Shown: positions 44,129 to 55,581, numbered from the stretch's first letter. The stretch is DNA of 64,000 nt from Mycolicibacterium grossiae (GCF_008329645.1 NZ_CP043474.1:2976001-3040000); one strand, 5' to 3'. Numbers and translations: made by a program. The notes: generated from the letters alone by a model not told the origin.

Positions 44129-45490
44129 TCAGGAGTGCAGGGCGCCCAGCAGTTGATTGAACGCCTCGGTCATCGAGGGGTGGGTGTAGATCTCGTCGCG
44201 CAGCGCCGAGGCCGTCACGCCGTGCCGCATGGCCAGCGCGACGGTGTTGATGACCTCGTGCGAGTCGTAGCTCAGGAGTGCGGCGCCGAGGATCTCGTCG
44301 GTCTCGGCGTCGACCACGGCCTTCATCATCCCCCCGGGCTGGTGCACGATGCGGGCGCGCGGCACGGTCGCCATCGCCGCCACCGGGAGCGCGGCCACCC
44401 TCACCGGGCGGCCGGTGGCACGGGCCTCCCGCTCGGTCAGCCCGACCCGCGACAGCGGTGGCGTCATGAACAGGCAGTAGGGGACCGCGCGGCGGTCGCG
44501 GACGCTGCGGCCGCCCGCACCGGTCAACTGGCTCAACACGATCCGGTAGTCGTCGAGGGAGACGTAGGTGAACTGCGGGCCGCCGTTGACGTCGCCGACG
44601 GCGAAGACGTGTTCCTGGCTGGTGCGCAGATGCTCGTCGACCTCGATGGACCCGTCGGCACGCGTGGTGATACCCGCGTTCTCGAGCGCCAGTCCCGCGG
44701 TGACGGGGTGCCGGCCCAGCGCCACCAGGATCACGTCGGCCTCCACCGACGCCGCGGTGCCACCGACCTCGTAGTGCACGGTGCCGTCGTCGACGCGCGT
44801 CACCTCCGCCGAGGTCACCAGCGCGACGCCCGCCCGGGTGAGCAGGTCGGCCGCACACGACGCGACGTCGTCGTCCTCGCGGCCGAGCACGGCGGCGTGC
44901 CGTTCCAGCACGGTCACCTCTGCGCCGTATCCGGCGAACATGGCGGCGAATTCGAGGCCGACGTAGCCACCGCCGAGGACCACCAGCCGCCGCGGCAGGA
45001 CGGGCATGGCGAGCAGTTCGGTGCTGGTGACCGCCCGCGGGTCGTCCCGCAGACCCGGCAGGTCCGGCCAGGTGGGCTCCGAGCCGGTGCCGACGACGAT
45101 GGTCCGTCCGGTCACGGTCACCGTGCCGTCCGCGGTGGCGACGGCCACGGTGTGCGGGTCGACGAACGACGCCGGGCCGGTGAGCACGTCGACGCCGTCG
45201 ATCGTGTCGAGCATGGCGAAGTTCTCGCCTCGCAGACCCGAGGTGAGGTCGGCGGTGCTGCGCACGGCCGCGGCGTAGGCCTGCGGCTGCGGGCCGGTCC
45301 CCGAGACCTCCTCGGCGGCGAAGACCATCGACTTCGTCGGGACGCAGCCGACGTTGATGCAGGTGCCGCCGTACATCTCGGCCGAGCGTTCGATCATGGC
45401 GACCCGTCTGCCCTGTCGCCCGAGCGTGGCGGCGAGCGTCTTGCCGCCCTTGCCGAAGCCGATGACGACGAGGTCGTAGTCGGTGGTCAC
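44129..45490 (-). CDS. rclA: RclA-like pyridine nucleotide-disulfide oxidoreductase
   Basis: 453 residues. FAD site DLVVIGFGKGGKTLAATLGRQGRRVAMIERS, redox-active cysteines in MYGGTCINVGCVPTKSM, NAD site LVVLGGGYVGLEFAAMFAGYG, and the C-terminal interface. The text GGPQFTYVSLDDYRIVLSQLTGAGGRSVRDRRAVPYCLFMTPPLSRVGLTE and THPSMTEAFNQLL are, from memory, nearly those of E. coli RclA, a copper(II) reductase that protects against reactive chlorine species; they are unlike mycothione reductase or lipoamide dehydrogenase, which use a His-Glu pair at the C-terminus. It lies after nuoN on the same strand but has its own -10 overlapping the nuoN stop. Confidence 0.85.
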   Translation of the reverse strand: MTTDYDLVVIGFGKGGKTLAATLGRQGRRVAMIERSAEMYGGTCINVGCVPTKSMVFAAEEVSGTGPQPQAYAAAVRSTADLTSGLRGENFAMLDTIDGVDVLTGPASFVDPHTVAVATADGTVTVTGRTIVVGTGSEPTWPDLPGLRDDPRAVTSTELLAMPVLPRRLVVLGGGYVGLEFAAMFAGYGAEVTVLERHAAVLGREDDDVASCAADLLTRAGVALVTSAEVTRVDDGTVHYEVGGTAASVEADVILVALGRHPVTAGLALENAGITTRADGSIEVDEHLRTSQEHVFAVGDVNGGPQFTYVSLDDYRIVLSQLTGAGGRSVRDRRAVPYCLFMTPPLSRVGLTEREARATGRPVRVAALPVAAMATVPRARIVHQPGGMMKAVVDAETDEILGAALLSYDSHEVINTVALAMRHGVTASALRDEIYTHPSMTEAFNQLLGALHS

Positions 45491-45497
45491 GCCCGGC

Positions 45498-45503
45498 ACG
45501 CTA
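45498..45503 (-). promoter_or_regulatory. -10 hexamer TAGCGT, leaderless rclA promoter inside the nuoN stop
   Basis: On the minus strand TAGCGT (its TAG is the nuoN stop codon) is followed by 7 nt and GTG 45490. Confidence 0.5.
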
Positions 45504-47081
45504 GCGCACGAACGCTCCGGCGGCATCGGCCAGGTCGAGCAGCGGTTGCGGCAGTGCGCCAAGGCCCAGGGTGACCGCGGCGCTGAGCGTGACGGTGGCC
45601 GTGCTGAGCGCGCTCGGTACGACTACGGTCGGCCCGTCGTCGGGTGGATCGGTGAAGAACATCAGCACGATCACCCGCACGTAGAAGTAGGCGGCGACGG
45701 CGCTCGCACACACCCCGACGACCACCAGCGGCGCCGCGCCGCCCTCGGCGACGGCCTTGAACACCGCGAACTTGCCGACGAAGCCGCTGGTGAGGGGAAT
45801 GCCGGCGAATGCCAGCAGGAACAGCGAGAACACCGCACCGACCAGCGGATGGCGTCGGCCGAGGCCGGCCCACCGCGTCATGTCGGTCTCCTCGTCGCCG
45901 TCGACGGTGCGCACGACGCTGACGACGGCGAAGGCGCCCAGGGTGCTGATGCCGTAGGCGGCGAGGTAGAACAGCGTGGCGGACAGGCCGTTGCCGTTCA
46001 GGGCGATCACGCCGGTGAGGATGAAGCCGGCATGCGCCACCGAGGAGTAGGCGAGCATGCGCTTGACGTCGGTCTGCGACACCGCGGTGACGGTGCCGAC
46101 CACCATCGTCAGGATCGCCACCGCCCACAGCAGCGGCCGCCAATCGGCCGCCATCCCGGGCAGGGCCACGTACACGATGCGTAGCGTCGCACCGAAGGCC
46201 GCGACCTTGGTGGCCGCCGCCATGAACGCCGTCACCGGGGTGGGCGCACCCTGGTAGACGTCGGGAATCCACGAATGAAACGGCACGGCACCGACTTTGA
46301 ACAGGACGCCGACCGACAGCAGTCCCATGCCGACCAGCGCGAGGCCGGCGTTGCCGGTGTCTGCGTCGACGGCGGCGGCGATGCCCGCGAGGCTCAGGCC
46401 GCCCGAATAGCCGTACAGCAGGGCGATGCCGTAGAGGAAGAACGCCGAGGAAAAGGCGCCGAGCAGGAAGTACTTGAGCGCTGCCTCCTGGGACAGCAGG
46501 CGGCGCCGCCGCGCGAGACCGCACATCAGGTACAGCGGCAGCGAGAACACCTCGAGGGCGACGAACATCGTCAGCAGGTCCTCGGACCCGGTGAATAGCA
46601 TCATGCCGCCCACGGCGAAGAGGGTCAGCGGGAACACCTCGGTCTGCACCAGACCCGCTGCGGTGGACTGCTTCTCGGCGAGGCTGCCCGGCACCGCGGA
46701 CGCCTGCGGGGTGAAGGCGTCCAGACCGCGGGCACGCGCGGCGCCGGCCACCGCGTGCCGGACCGACTGCCGCTCGGCCATCAGCAGCGTGCTCAGCACG
46801 CCGATCACCAGGATCGTGCCCTGCAGGAACACCGCGGGCCGGTCGACGGCGACCGAGCCCATCACGGCGATGCGCCCGTCCGTGCCGCGCAGGTCGATCC
46901 AGACGCCGACGGTCGCGATGAGCGCGGCCAGCTGCGCGACGACCGTCACCGCCAGCTGAATGCGGTAGCGCACGCCGCGCGGGCAGAACGCCTCGACGAG
47001 GACGCCGACGACGGCGGCGCCGAACACCAGGAGCAGCGGTGCGAGGAGGCCGTATTCGACGGTGGGTGGCGCGAGGGTCAC
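45501..47081 (-). CDS. nuoN: NADH-quinone oxidoreductase subunit N
   Basis: 526 residues, about 14 membrane helices. NuoN is one of three antiporter-like proton-pumping subunits of complex I. Motifs: FLQGTILVIGVLSTLLMAER, GMMLFTGSEDLLTMFVALEVFSLPLYLMCGLARRRRLLSQEAALKYFLLGAFSSAFFLYGIALLYGYSGG, AVPFHSWIPDVYQGAPTPVTAFMAAATKVAAFGATLRI and SQTDVKRMLAYSSVAHAGFIL, with the key Glu and Lys residues present. GTG 47081 overlaps the nuoM stop as GTGA. It is the last gene of the operon. Confidence 0.95.
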   Translation of the reverse strand: MTLAPPTVEYGLLAPLLLVFGAAVVGVLVEAFCPRGVRYRIQLAVTVVAQLAALIATVGVWIDLRGTDGRIAVMGSVAVDRPAVFLQGTILVIGVLSTLLMAERQSVRHAVAGAARARGLDAFTPQASAVPGSLAEKQSTAAGLVQTEVFPLTLFAVGGMMLFTGSEDLLTMFVALEVFSLPLYLMCGLARRRRLLSQEAALKYFLLGAFSSAFFLYGIALLYGYSGGLSLAGIAAAVDADTGNAGLALVGMGLLSVGVLFKVGAVPFHSWIPDVYQGAPTPVTAFMAAATKVAAFGATLRIVYVALPGMAADWRPLLWAVAILTMVVGTVTAVSQTDVKRMLAYSSVAHAGFILTGVIALNGNGLSATLFYLAAYGISTLGAFAVVSVVRTVDGDEETDMTRWAGLGRRHPLVGAVFSLFLLAFAGIPLTSGFVGKFAVFKAVAEGGAAPLVVVGVCASAVAAYFYVRVIVLMFFTDPPDDGPTVVVPSALSTATVTLSAAVTLGLGALPQPLLDLADAAGAFVR

Positions 47082-48631
47082 TGTCGGCCGCCTTCCGCGA
47101 TCCGGGGCGCGGGGTCCCGTTCACCGATCGTGACGAGCGTGTGCCCGACCGCCGGGTCTATGACGTCCAGCGCGGGTTTGGGGTAGATGCCCAGGACCAG
47201 GAGCAGCACCAGCAGCGGCGCGACGACGGCCAGTTCGCGCGGGACGAGGTCGCGCAGCGACTCGTTGCCCTCGGTCACCGGTCCGGTCATCATCCGCTGA
47301 TACGCCCACAGCACGTACACCGCGGAGAGCACCAGGGCCAATGCTGCGAACACCGCTAAGACCGGGTAGCGGGTGAACGTGCCGACCAGGACCAGGAATT
47401 CGCTGACGAACGGTGCGAGACCGGGCAGCGACAGCGTCGCCAGACCGGCGACGAGGAACGTCCCGGCCAGCACGGGGGCCACCCGCTGCACCCCGCCGAA
47501 CGCGTCGATCGCCCGGGTCCCGCGCCGCGACACCAGGAAGCCGGCGATGAGGAACAGCGCCGCGGTGGAGATGCCGTGGTTGACCATGTACAGCGTGGAG
47601 CCCGTCTGTCCCTGGCTGGTCATCGCGAAGATGCCGAGGATGATGAAGCCGAAGTGCGAGATCGACGTGTAGGCGATGAGGCGCATGACGTCGGTCTGGC
47701 CGATCGCGACGACGGCGCCGTACACGATGCCGATCACCGCCAGCGTGATCACCAGCGGCCGGAACGTCAGCGACGCATCCGGGAACAACTGCAGGCAGTA
47801 CCGGAGCATGCCGAACGTGCCGACCTTGTCGACGACCGCCATCATCAGCACCGCGGTGGCGGGCGTCGACTCCACCGCGGCGTCGGGCAGCCAGCGGTGC
47901 AGCGGCCACAGCGGCGCCTTGATCGCGAACGCGAACAGGAAGCCGCCGAACAGCAGGTTCATCACGGCGGGGTCGATGACGAAGGCGCCGCTCGACACCG
48001 CCGCCGCGATGGCCCGGACGTCGAACGTGCCGGCCGCGAAGGCGGTGCTGCCGGCCGTCGCGACGTAGAGACCGATGACCGCGGCGAGCATGATGAGGCC
48101 GCCGAAGAGGTTGTACAGCAGGAACTTCACGGCCGCCTTCGAGCGGGCCTGCGCCGGACCGCCGCCGAAGCCGCCGATCAGGAAGTACATCGGGATCAGC
48201 ATCGCCTCGAAGAACACGTAGAACAGCAGCACGTCGAGCGCGGTCAGCGAGATGAGCACCATGCCCTCGACGGCCAGCGTCAGCGCCAGGTAGGTGTGCA
48301 CCGAGCGCGCCCGTTCGCCGCCGTCGAGCCACCCCGCGACGATCAGCAACGGCACCAGCACGGCGGTCAGCACCACCAGGGCCAGGGCGATGCCGTCGAC
48401 GCCCAGTACGTAACCGGTGCCGAAGGAGGGAATCCACGGGTGGTCCTCGACGAACTGGTACTGCGCACCGGCCGGGTCGAACCGCACGGCGAGCAGCACG
48501 GCGACCGCCAGGACGGCCAGCGCGACCGTCAGCGCGGCGTACTTCGCCAGATGCCGTGCGGCGGCGGGCAGCAGCAGCACCGCGACGGCGCCGAGCATCG
48601 GCACCGCCCACAGGATCGTCAACCAGGGCAT
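47078..48631 (-). CDS. nuoM: NADH-quinone oxidoreductase subunit M
   Basis: 517 residues, polytopic. Antiporter-like proton-pumping subunit. Motifs: SVHTYLALTLAVEGMVLISLTALDVLLFYVFFEAMLIPMYFLIGGFGG (the essential Glu lies in FFEAMLIPM), IKAPLWPLHRWLPDAAVESTPATAVLMMAVVDKVGTFGMLRY, GQTDVMRLIAYTSISHFGFIILGIFAMTSQGQTGSTLYMVNHGISTAALFL. The ATG at 48631 overlaps the nuoL stop by one base (TGATG). Confidence 0.95.
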   Translation of the reverse strand: MPWLTILWAVPMLGAVAVLLLPAAARHLAKYAALTVALAVLAVAVLLAVRFDPAGAQYQFVEDHPWIPSFGTGYVLGVDGIALALVVLTAVLVPLLIVAGWLDGGERARSVHTYLALTLAVEGMVLISLTALDVLLFYVFFEAMLIPMYFLIGGFGGGPAQARSKAAVKFLLYNLFGGLIMLAAVIGLYVATAGSTAFAAGTFDVRAIAAAVSSGAFVIDPAVMNLLFGGFLFAFAIKAPLWPLHRWLPDAAVESTPATAVLMMAVVDKVGTFGMLRYCLQLFPDASLTFRPLVITLAVIGIVYGAVVAIGQTDVMRLIAYTSISHFGFIILGIFAMTSQGQTGSTLYMVNHGISTAALFLIAGFLVSRRGTRAIDAFGGVQRVAPVLAGTFLVAGLATLSLPGLAPFVSEFLVLVGTFTRYPVLAVFAALALVLSAVYVLWAYQRMMTGPVTEGNESLRDLVPRELAVVAPLLVLLLVLGIYPKPALDVIDPAVGHTLVTIGERDPAPRIAEGGRQ

Positions 48632-50511
48632 CACCACACCCGCACCGCCAGGATCAGGGCCACCACCAGGGTGGCGCCACCCAACATGGAGAGCGCGTAG
48701 CTGCGCGCGAATCCCGTCTGCAGCAGGCCGAGTCGCCGCGACGCCGAGCCGACGGCGGCGCCCAGCCCACGGGACACCCCGTCGATGCCCTCGTCGTCGA
48801 TCTCCATCAGACCGGCGGTGAGCAGCTGTCCCGGGCGCATCAGGAGTTCCTCGTTGACGGCATCGGCGTAGAGGTCGCGCCGGGCCGCGACCGTCAGCGC
48901 GGAGACGTCGGTGGGTGCGGTCACCGGCACCGGCCGCCGGGCGTACATCCGCACGGCGACGAGCACGCCGACGGCGACGACGCCGAGGGTCAGGGCGGTG
49001 CTGACCCACACCGGCATCGCGTGGTGGGCCTCGTGCGCGCCGACGACCGGTTCCAGCCAGTGCGCGAGCGTCCCGCCGACGGCCAGCAGCCCCCCGGCGC
49101 CGACCGAGCCGACCGCGAGCGCGATCATCGGCGCGGTCATGACGGCCGGCGCCTCTTGCGGGTGGGTGAAGGGCCGCCAGCGCGGCGCGCCGAAGAACGT
49201 CAGCACCATGACGCGGGTCATGTAGAACGCGGTGATGCCTGCTCCGAGCAACGTCGCGCCGCCCAGTAGCCAGCCCGTGACACCCCCTGCGGCGAAGGCG
49301 GTCTCGATGATCGGGTCCTTGGAGAAGAAGCCCGACAGCGGCGGCACGCCGATGATGGCGAGGTAGCCCAGCCCGAACGTCGCGAACGTGATGGGCAGAT
49401 ACCGGCGCAGACCGCCGTGGCGGCGCATGTCGGTCTCGTCGTCCATGGCGTGCATCACCGAGCCGGCGCCGAGGAACAGGCCCGCCTTGAAGAAGCCGTG
49501 CGTCAGCAGGTGCAGGATCGCGAGGGCATACCCGGCGGGCCCGAGCCCGGCGGCGAGCACCATGTAGCCGATCTGGCTCATCGTGGATGCGGCCAGGGCC
49601 TTCTTCACGTCGTCCTTCGCGCAGCCGATGACGGCGCCGAACAGCAGCGTGACCGCACCCACCACCACGACCGCGGTGCGGGCCGCCGGCGCGAGGTCGT
49701 AGACCGGGCCGGACCGCACGATCAGGTACACCCCGGCGGTCACCATGGTGGCCGCGTGGATCAGCGCCGACACCGGGGTGGGGCCCTCCATGGCGTCGCC
49801 GAGCCACGACTGCAGCGGCACCTGCGCCGACTTGCCGCACGCGGCGAGCAGCAGCAGCAGACCGATCGCAGTGACGGCCCCGCCCGACATCTCCCCGGCG
49901 GCGGCGAACACTCCGTCGTAGGAGACCGTGCCGGCCTCGGCGACCATCACCATCAGCGCCACGGCGAGTCCGATGTCGCCGACGCGGTTGACGACGAAGG
50001 CCTTCTTGGCCGCCGTCGCAGCCGACGGCTTGTGCGACCAGAACCCGATCAACAGGTAGGACGCCAACCCGACGCCCTCCCACCCGACGTAGAGGCCGAG
50101 GTAGTTGTCGGCGAGTACCAGCAGCAGCATCGCGGCGACGAACAGGTTGAGGTAGGCGAAGAAGCGGCGACGCCCTGGGTCGTGCGCCATGTACCCGATC
50201 GAGTAGACGTGGATGAGCGAGCCGACGCCGGTGATGAGCAGCACGAAGCACACCGACAGCTGATCCAGCCGAAGACCGAAGTCGACCTGCAGGGCGCCGA
50301 CCGGCACCCAGGAGAACAGCGTCTCCGACACCGTCCGCTCCTCGGCGCCGCGGCCGAGCAGGTGCACCCACTGCGTCACGCCGACCGCGAACGCCGCGAC
50401 GGCGGTCGCGGTGCCCAGCAGGTGGCCCCACGCGTCGGTGCGGCGGCCGCCGAGCAGCAGGACCACCGCCCCGGCCAGGGGGAGCGCGATGAGCAGCCAC
50501 ACCGGGAGCAT
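48631..50511 (-). CDS. nuoL: NADH-quinone oxidoreductase subunit L
   Basis: 626 residues, the longest membrane subunit, with the lateral helix at its C-terminal end. Motifs: [179 protein letters not shown] 50511 overlaps the nuoK stop (TGATG). Confidence 0.96.
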   Translation of the reverse strand: MLPVWLLIALPLAGAVVLLLGGRRTDAWGHLLGTATAVAAFAVGVTQWVHLLGRGAEERTVSETLFSWVPVGALQVDFGLRLDQLSVCFVLLITGVGSLIHVYSIGYMAHDPGRRRFFAYLNLFVAAMLLLVLADNYLGLYVGWEGVGLASYLLIGFWSHKPSAATAAKKAFVVNRVGDIGLAVALMVMVAEAGTVSYDGVFAAAGEMSGGAVTAIGLLLLLAACGKSAQVPLQSWLGDAMEGPTPVSALIHAATMVTAGVYLIVRSGPVYDLAPAARTAVVVVGAVTLLFGAVIGCAKDDVKKALAASTMSQIGYMVLAAGLGPAGYALAILHLLTHGFFKAGLFLGAGSVMHAMDDETDMRRHGGLRRYLPITFATFGLGYLAIIGVPPLSGFFSKDPIIETAFAAGGVTGWLLGGATLLGAGITAFYMTRVMVLTFFGAPRWRPFTHPQEAPAVMTAPMIALAVGSVGAGGLLAVGGTLAHWLEPVVGAHEAHHAMPVWVSTALTLGVVAVGVLVAVRMYARRPVPVTAPTDVSALTVAARRDLYADAVNEELLMRPGQLLTAGLMEIDDEGIDGVSRGLGAAVGSASRRLGLLQTGFARSYALSMLGGATLVVALILAVRVW

Positions 50512-50810
50512 CAGTGCCTCAGCAGGTTCGCCGCGTCGACCGACGCCGAGCGCCGGGTGCGGAAGATCGCCATGATGATCGCCAGGCCCACGACGACCTC
50601 GCAGGCGGCGACCACCATCGTGAAGAACGCCACCACCTGACCGTCGAGGTGGCCGTGCATCCGGGAGAACGTCACGAACGCGAGGTTTGCGGCGTTGAGC
50701 ATCAGCTCGACGCACATGAACATGACGATGGCGTTGCGCCGCAACAGGACTCCGGCCGCACCGATGCTGAACAGCAGCACCGACAGGTAGAGGTAGGCGT
50801 CGGGCCTCAC
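50511..50810 (-). CDS. nuoK: NADH-quinone oxidoreductase subunit K
   Basis: 99 residues, three membrane helices, the normal size. Motifs [43 protein letters not shown] and [36 protein letters not shown] hold the two conserved membrane Glu residues used in proton transfer. GTG 50810 overlaps the nuoJ stop as GTGA. Confidence 0.96.
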   Translation of the reverse strand: MRPDAYLYLSVLLFSIGAAGVLLRRNAIVMFMCVELMLNAANLAFVTFSRMHGHLDGQVVAFFTMVVAACEVVVGLAIIMAIFRTRRSASVDAANLLRH

Positions 50811-51493
50811 CGCTGCGTCCTCGGGGTCAGCATGGCACTCACCGACAGCTCGGAGTCCGACCCGTCGGGCAGTCGCGCGGCCATGTCCACGGCGTTGTGC
50901 CGGGCGTACACGCCGGGGTTCGGCATCGGCGTCGGGTGCGCGCCGGCGAACCGCTCGATGGCGAGTTCGCGCTGGGTCTTGCGGCGGCCGATGCGTTCGC
51001 GGTGCGCGAGCACCATGGCGCCGAGCGCCGCGGTGATCAGCAGGGCGCTGGTCAGTTCGAACGCCCACAGGTAGCGCACGAAGATGAGTTCCGCGAGCCC
51101 GGAGACGTTGTCGTTGGCCGACGGCGTGGGGCCGCTGACGCCCTGCGTGGCGACGCTGCCGATGCCGGCGATGAGCACGACGCCGAAGCCGACCCCCGCG
51201 ACGATCGCCGCCCGGCGCTGCCCGCGGATGGTCTCGGTGAGAGAGTCGGCCGAGTCCACCCCGATCAGCATGAGCACGAACAGGAACAGCATCATCACCG
51301 CGCCGGTGTAGACGACGATCTGGACGACACCGAGGAACACGGCGCCCTGGGCGATGTAGAGCACCGCGAGGACGATCATGGTGCAGGCCAGGAACATCGC
51401 GGAGTACACGGCCTTGGGCGCCGCGACCATGGCGACGGCGGCGACGACGGCTAGCGTGGCGAGGACCCAGAACAGCACCGCCTCGCCGGTCAC
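50807..51493 (-). CDS. nuoJ: NADH-quinone oxidoreductase subunit J
   Basis: 228 residues with five membrane helices. Features: [75 protein letters not shown], including the pi-bulge helix region [21 protein letters not shown] cytoplasmic tail of about 60 residues with [35 protein letters not shown] is usual in actinobacterial NuoJ. GTG 51493 overlaps the nuoI stop as GTGA. Confidence 0.95.
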   Translation of the reverse strand: MTGEAVLFWVLATLAVVAAVAMVAAPKAVYSAMFLACTMIVLAVLYIAQGAVFLGVVQIVVYTGAVMMLFLFVLMLIGVDSADSLTETIRGQRRAAIVAGVGFGVVLIAGIGSVATQGVSGPTPSANDNVSGLAELIFVRYLWAFELTSALLITAALGAMVLAHRERIGRRKTQRELAIERFAGAHPTPMPNPGVYARHNAVDMAARLPDGSDSELSVSAMLTPRTQR

Positions 51494-52011
51494 CGGACCG
51501 TCAACCCGTCCGCGCCGACGTGGCCGCGGTAGTAGTCCTCGTCGGTGCTGCCCTCGGCCATGGCGTGCGGCGGTGCCGTCATGTCGGACGTGAGCGGTGC
51601 GAGCAGCCGGTCCTTGCCGTAGATGAGGTCGGAGCGGTTGTCGTCGGCCAGCTCGTAGTCGTTGGTCATGGTCAGGGCGCGGGTGGGGCACGCTTCGATG
51701 CACAGCCCGCAACCGATGCAGCGCAGGTAGTTGATCTGGTAGACGCGGCCGTAGCGTTCCCCGGGCGAGAACCGCTCGGCGTCGGTGTTGTCGGCGCCCT
51801 CGACGAAGATGGCGTCGGCGGGGCAGGCCCACGCACACAGTTCGCAGCCGATGCACTTCTCCAGCCCGTCGGCGTACCGGTTGAGTTGATGCCTGCCGTG
51901 GTACCGCCGCGCGGTGGGGCCCGGTTTCTCCGGATACTCCTCGGTCACCGGCTTCTTGAACATCGTGCCGAACGTGACGCCGAAACCGGCGACCGCATCA
52001 ACGAACCGCAT
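51490..52011 (-). CDS. nuoI: NADH-quinone oxidoreductase subunit I
   Basis: 173 residues. Two 4Fe-4S ferredoxin motifs, [16 protein letters not shown] and [16 protein letters not shown], hold clusters N6a and N6b that pass electrons toward NuoB. ATG 52011 lies inside the end of nuoH (14-nt overlap). The C-terminus is longer than in E. coli, as in other mycobacteria. Confidence 0.96.
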   Translation of the reverse strand: MRFVDAVAGFGVTFGTMFKKPVTEEYPEKPGPTARRYHGRHQLNRYADGLEKCIGCELCAWACPADAIFVEGADNTDAERFSPGERYGRVYQINYLRCIGCGLCIEACPTRALTMTNDYELADDNRSDLIYGKDRLLAPLTSDMTAPPHAMAEGSTDEDYYRGHVGADGLTVR

Positions 52012-53227
52012 GGCTGACCTCCTTGGCGGGGATCGGGGGGACCGGGAAGTCGCCGGAGTCCGGCGCCGGGCCGTCGGGGTGGCGAAGGCGCCTGCGGCGC
52101 AGGACCTTCCACAGCACGGCGACCACGGCGACGCCGACCGCCGCGGAGGCCACGACCAGGGTGGCGGCCCACCCGCCGTACCCCTGCGCGCGCAGGGTCC
52201 GGACCACCGCGACCGTCATGATCCAGACCAGGGACAGCGGGATCAGGGCCTTCCAGCCCAGCCCCATGAACTGGTCGTAGCGCAGCCGAGGCAGCGTGGC
52301 GCGCAGCCACATGAAGACGAACATGAATGCCCACACCTTGGCCACGAACCACAGCAGCGGCCACCATCCGGAGTTGGCGCCGTCGATGAGGCTGATCGGC
52401 CACGGCGCCTGCCAACCGCCGAGGAACAGCGTGGTGGCCAGGGCCGAGACCGTGGTCATGTTGACGTATTCGGCCAGCATGAACATCGCGAACTTCAGCG
52501 ACGAGTACTCGGTGTGAAAGCCGCCGACGAGTTCACCCTCGGCCTCCGGCAGGTCGAAGGGCGCGCGGTTGGTCTCGCCGACCATCGCGGTGACGTAGAC
52601 GAGGAACGACGGCAGCAGCAGGAACACGTACCAGAGCCCCTGCTGGGCGGCGACGATCTCCGAGGTCGACATGGTGCCCGCGTACAGGAAGACCGCGGCG
52701 AACGACAGCGCCATCGCGATCTCGTAACTGATCACCTGGGCGCTCGACCGTAGCCCTCCCAGCAGTGGGTAGACCGATCCCGACGCCCAGCCCGCCAGCA
52801 CGATGCCGTAGACGCCGATCGACGTGACGGCCAGGACGTACAGCACGGCGACGGGCAGATCGGTCAGCTGCAGCGGGGTGCGGTGACCGAACACGCTGAC
52901 CATGCCGCCGAGCGGGATGACCGCGAACGCCATGATCGCCGGGACCACCGCGATCACCGGTGCCAGCAGGTAGATCGGCTTGTCGACGCCCGCCGGGATC
53001 AGGCCCTCCTTGAGGGCGAGCTTGACGCCGTCGGCGAGGCTCTGCAGCAGGCCGAACGGGCCGACCCGGTTGGGACCGTACCGCATCTGCATGCGGCCCA
53101 GCACTTTTCGCTCGACGAGGATGGCGACGAGCACCGTCAGGACGCAGAACACGAAGACGCCCAGCGCCTTCGCGAGCACCAGCCACCACGGATCGTGACC
53201 GAAGGAGTCCAGCGTCGGGTAGTTCAC
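51998..53227 (-). CDS. nuoH: NADH-quinone oxidoreductase subunit H
   Basis: 409 residues with eight or nine membrane helices; NuoH forms the quinone tunnel with NuoB and NuoD. Motifs: [45 protein letters not shown] and [40 protein letters not shown], carrying the conserved acidic residues of the E-channel. The C-terminal tail [34 protein letters not shown] is typical of actinobacteria. GTG 53227 overlaps the nuoG stop as GTGA. Confidence 0.96.
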   Translation of the reverse strand: MNYPTLDSFGHDPWWLVLAKALGVFVFCVLTVLVAILVERKVLGRMQMRYGPNRVGPFGLLQSLADGVKLALKEGLIPAGVDKPIYLLAPVIAVVPAIMAFAVIPLGGMVSVFGHRTPLQLTDLPVAVLYVLAVTSIGVYGIVLAGWASGSVYPLLGGLRSSAQVISYEIAMALSFAAVFLYAGTMSTSEIVAAQQGLWYVFLLLPSFLVYVTAMVGETNRAPFDLPEAEGELVGGFHTEYSSLKFAMFMLAEYVNMTTVSALATTLFLGGWQAPWPISLIDGANSGWWPLLWFVAKVWAFMFVFMWLRATLPRLRYDQFMGLGWKALIPLSLVWIMTVAVVRTLRAQGYGGWAATLVVASAAVGVAVVAVLWKVLRRRRLRHPDGPAPDSGDFPVPPIPAKEVSHAVR

Positions 53228-55581
53228 GGCATCTCCGCCCGCGCGATCGCGACGAGCGACCCCATCTCGGCGGTCAGCGTGCCCAGCGGCACCCACACGA
53301 CGCCGTCGGGCATCTCGGTGACCTCCAGCGGCAGCGGCACCGAGCCGCCCACCAGCACCCGGTCACCGTCGCCGGCGCCGATCGCGGCAGCCGTCGCGGC
53401 CGACAGCCGCACCACCGGGGGGCGGGCGGTGCCCGCCAGGTGCGGCTCGCCGTCCTGCAGCCGGCCGTGGTCGAGCAGCATCCGCCAGCCGGCGAGCACC
53501 GCGGTGCCGGGTTCTGGCGCCGGGGGTGGCGCGGCGGGCAGGTCCGGTGCCGGGGCTGGGGTGCCCTGCCAGGCGCCGAGGCCGATGAGTTCGGCGCGGG
53601 CCGCGGCGGTGTCGGGCAGTGCGAGGTCGACGCCGAATTCGTCGGCGAGCGCCGCCAGCACGCGCATGTCGGCGGTGGCCTCCGGCGGCAGCGCGGGACC
53701 GAACGGTCGCAGCCGGCCCTCCCAGTCGACGAAGGCGCCGGCCTTCTCCGCGACCGGCGCCACGGGAAACACCACGTCGGCGCGGTCGCTGACGGCACTG
53801 TGCCGCAGTTCGAGGCTGACGACGAACCCGGCGGCGTCGACGGCGGCGAGCGCCGCCGCCGGGTCGGGTAGATCGGCGACGTCCACGCCGCCGACGAGCA
53901 GCGCGCCCAGCTCCCCGTCGAGGGCGGCGGCCAGGATGCCGGAGGTGTCGCGGCCCTCGGCGTCCGGCAGGGCGTCGACGTGCCAGGCGGCGGCGACCTC
54001 GGCGCGGGCGTCCGGGTCGGCCAGCGGCCGACCGCCCGGCAGCAGCGTGGGCAGCGCGCCCGCTTCGAGCGCCCCCCGGTCCCCGGCACGGCGCGGGACC
54101 CAGCCCACCCGCGCGCCGGCGGTCGCGGCGGCGCGCAGCACCGCCGAGTACGCACCCGGTGACGTGGCGAGCCGCTCACCGACGAGGATCACCGTGCCCG
54201 GCGTCAGCTCCGGCCCGAGGGCGTCGAGGGCCTCGGCCTCACCGCCGGGGACGGCGGCGACGAGGGTGCCGTCGAGCTTGCGCAGACCGCGGGACGCGAA
54301 CGGGGCGACCGAGATGACCGCGAGCCCGTGCTTGCGGACGGCCTTGCGTAGCCGCAGGAAGACGATCGGCGACTCCTCCTCGGGCTCGAGCCCGACGAGC
54401 AGCACCGCGGGCGCCGCCTCGAGGTCGGCGTAGGTGACCGCCATGGTGCGGCCGGCGACCGCGGCGGCCAGAAAGGCGGCCTCCTCGGCGCAGTGGGCGC
54501 GGCTGCGGAAGTCGATGTCGTTGCTGCCGAGGACGATTCGCGTGAACTTCGCGTACGCGTAGGCGTCCTCGACGGTGACGCGGCCGCCGACCAGCACGCC
54601 CGTGCGGGCGCCGGCGGCCTGGAGCCCACGGACCGCGACGGCGACGGCCTCCGACCACGACGCGGGCCGCTGCCCGCCGTGCGCGTCACGGATGAGCGGC
54701 GTGGCGATGCGGTCGCCCTGGCGGGCGTAGGCGAACGCCCACCGCCCCTTGTCGCAGTTCCACTCCTCGTTGACCTCGGGGTCGTCCCCGGCGAGGCGGC
54801 GCAGCACCCGGCCGCGCCGGTGGTCGGTGCGCTGCGCGCAGCCCGACGCGCAGTGCTCGCAGACGCTGGGCGTGGAGACCAGGTCGAATGGGCGGGCACG
54901 GAACCGGTAGGCGGTGCCGGTGAGCGCGCCGACGGGACAGATCTGCACCGTGTTGCCGGAGAAGTAGGAGTCGAACGGCGCGTCGGCCGCGATCCCGACC
55001 TGTTGCAGCGCACCGCGTTCCAACAACTCGATGAACGGGTCACCCGCCACCTGATCGGAGAATCGGGTGCAGCGCGCGCACAGCACGCAGCGCTCCCGGT
55101 CGAGCAGGACCTGCGCGGAGAGGTTGATCGGCTTCGGGTAGGTGCGCTTGACGTCGGTGAAGCGGCTGTCCGCGCGGCCGTTCGACATCGCCTGGTTCTG
55201 CAGCGGGCACTCGCCGCCCTTGTCGCAGACCGGGCAGTCCAGCGGGTGGTTGATCAGAAGCAGTTCCATCACCCCGTGCTGGGCGCGGTCGGCGATCTCC
55301 GACGTCAGCTGCGTGCGCACCACCATGTCGGGCATCACGGTCGTAGTGCAGGAGGCGAGCGGCTTGCGCTGGCCCTCCACCTCGACGAGGCACTGCCGGC
55401 AGGCGCCCACCGGGTCGAGCAGCGGATGATCGCAGAACCGGGGGATCTGCACGCCCATCAGCTCGGCCGCGCGGATCACGAGCGTGCCCTTCGGCACGCT
55501 GATGCGGTGGTCGTCGATGGTCAGCGACACCATCTCCACCTCGGCGGCGGTACCGGCCCGCTGGTTCTCGGCGGTCGTCAC
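53224..55581 (-). CDS. nuoG: NADH-quinone oxidoreductase subunit G
   Basis: 785 residues. N-terminal 2Fe-2S site [25 protein letters not shown]5 cluster ligands in [19 protein letters not shown] (His plus three Cys); N4 ligands in RCVLCARC with VQICPVGAL; and the off-pathway N7 ligands CEHCASGC with WNCDKGRWA are present, as in E. coli and Thermus. The C-terminal molybdopterin-oxidoreductase-like domain ([31 protein letters not shown]) has lost its cofactor function in complex I. GTG 55581 overlaps the nuoF stop. Confidence 0.96.
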   Translation of the reverse strand: MTTAENQRAGTAAEVEMVSLTIDDHRISVPKGTLVIRAAELMGVQIPRFCDHPLLDPVGACRQCLVEVEGQRKPLASCTTTVMPDMVVRTQLTSEIADRAQHGVMELLLINHPLDCPVCDKGGECPLQNQAMSNGRADSRFTDVKRTYPKPINLSAQVLLDRERCVLCARCTRFSDQVAGDPFIELLERGALQQVGIAADAPFDSYFSGNTVQICPVGALTGTAYRFRARPFDLVSTPSVCEHCASGCAQRTDHRRGRVLRRLAGDDPEVNEEWNCDKGRWAFAYARQGDRIATPLIRDAHGGQRPASWSEAVAVAVRGLQAAGARTGVLVGGRVTVEDAYAYAKFTRIVLGSNDIDFRSRAHCAEEAAFLAAAVAGRTMAVTYADLEAAPAVLLVGLEPEEESPIVFLRLRKAVRKHGLAVISVAPFASRGLRKLDGTLVAAVPGGEAEALDALGPELTPGTVILVGERLATSPGAYSAVLRAAATAGARVGWVPRRAGDRGALEAGALPTLLPGGRPLADPDARAEVAAAWHVDALPDAEGRDTSGILAAALDGELGALLVGGVDVADLPDPAAALAAVDAAGFVVSLELRHSAVSDRADVVFPVAPVAEKAGAFVDWEGRLRPFGPALPPEATADMRVLAALADEFGVDLALPDTAAARAELIGLGAWQGTPAPAPDLPAAPPPAPEPGTAVLAGWRMLLDHGRLQDGEPHLAGTARPPVVRLSAATAAAIGAGDGDRVLVGGSVPLPLEVTEMPDGVVWVPLGTLTAEMGSLVAIARAEMP

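Noticed and set aside
44129..45490. Mycothione reductase or lipoamide dehydrogenase
   Set aside because: The C-terminal region lacks the HxxxxE pair of those enzymes and instead has the THPSMTEAFN form of RclA.
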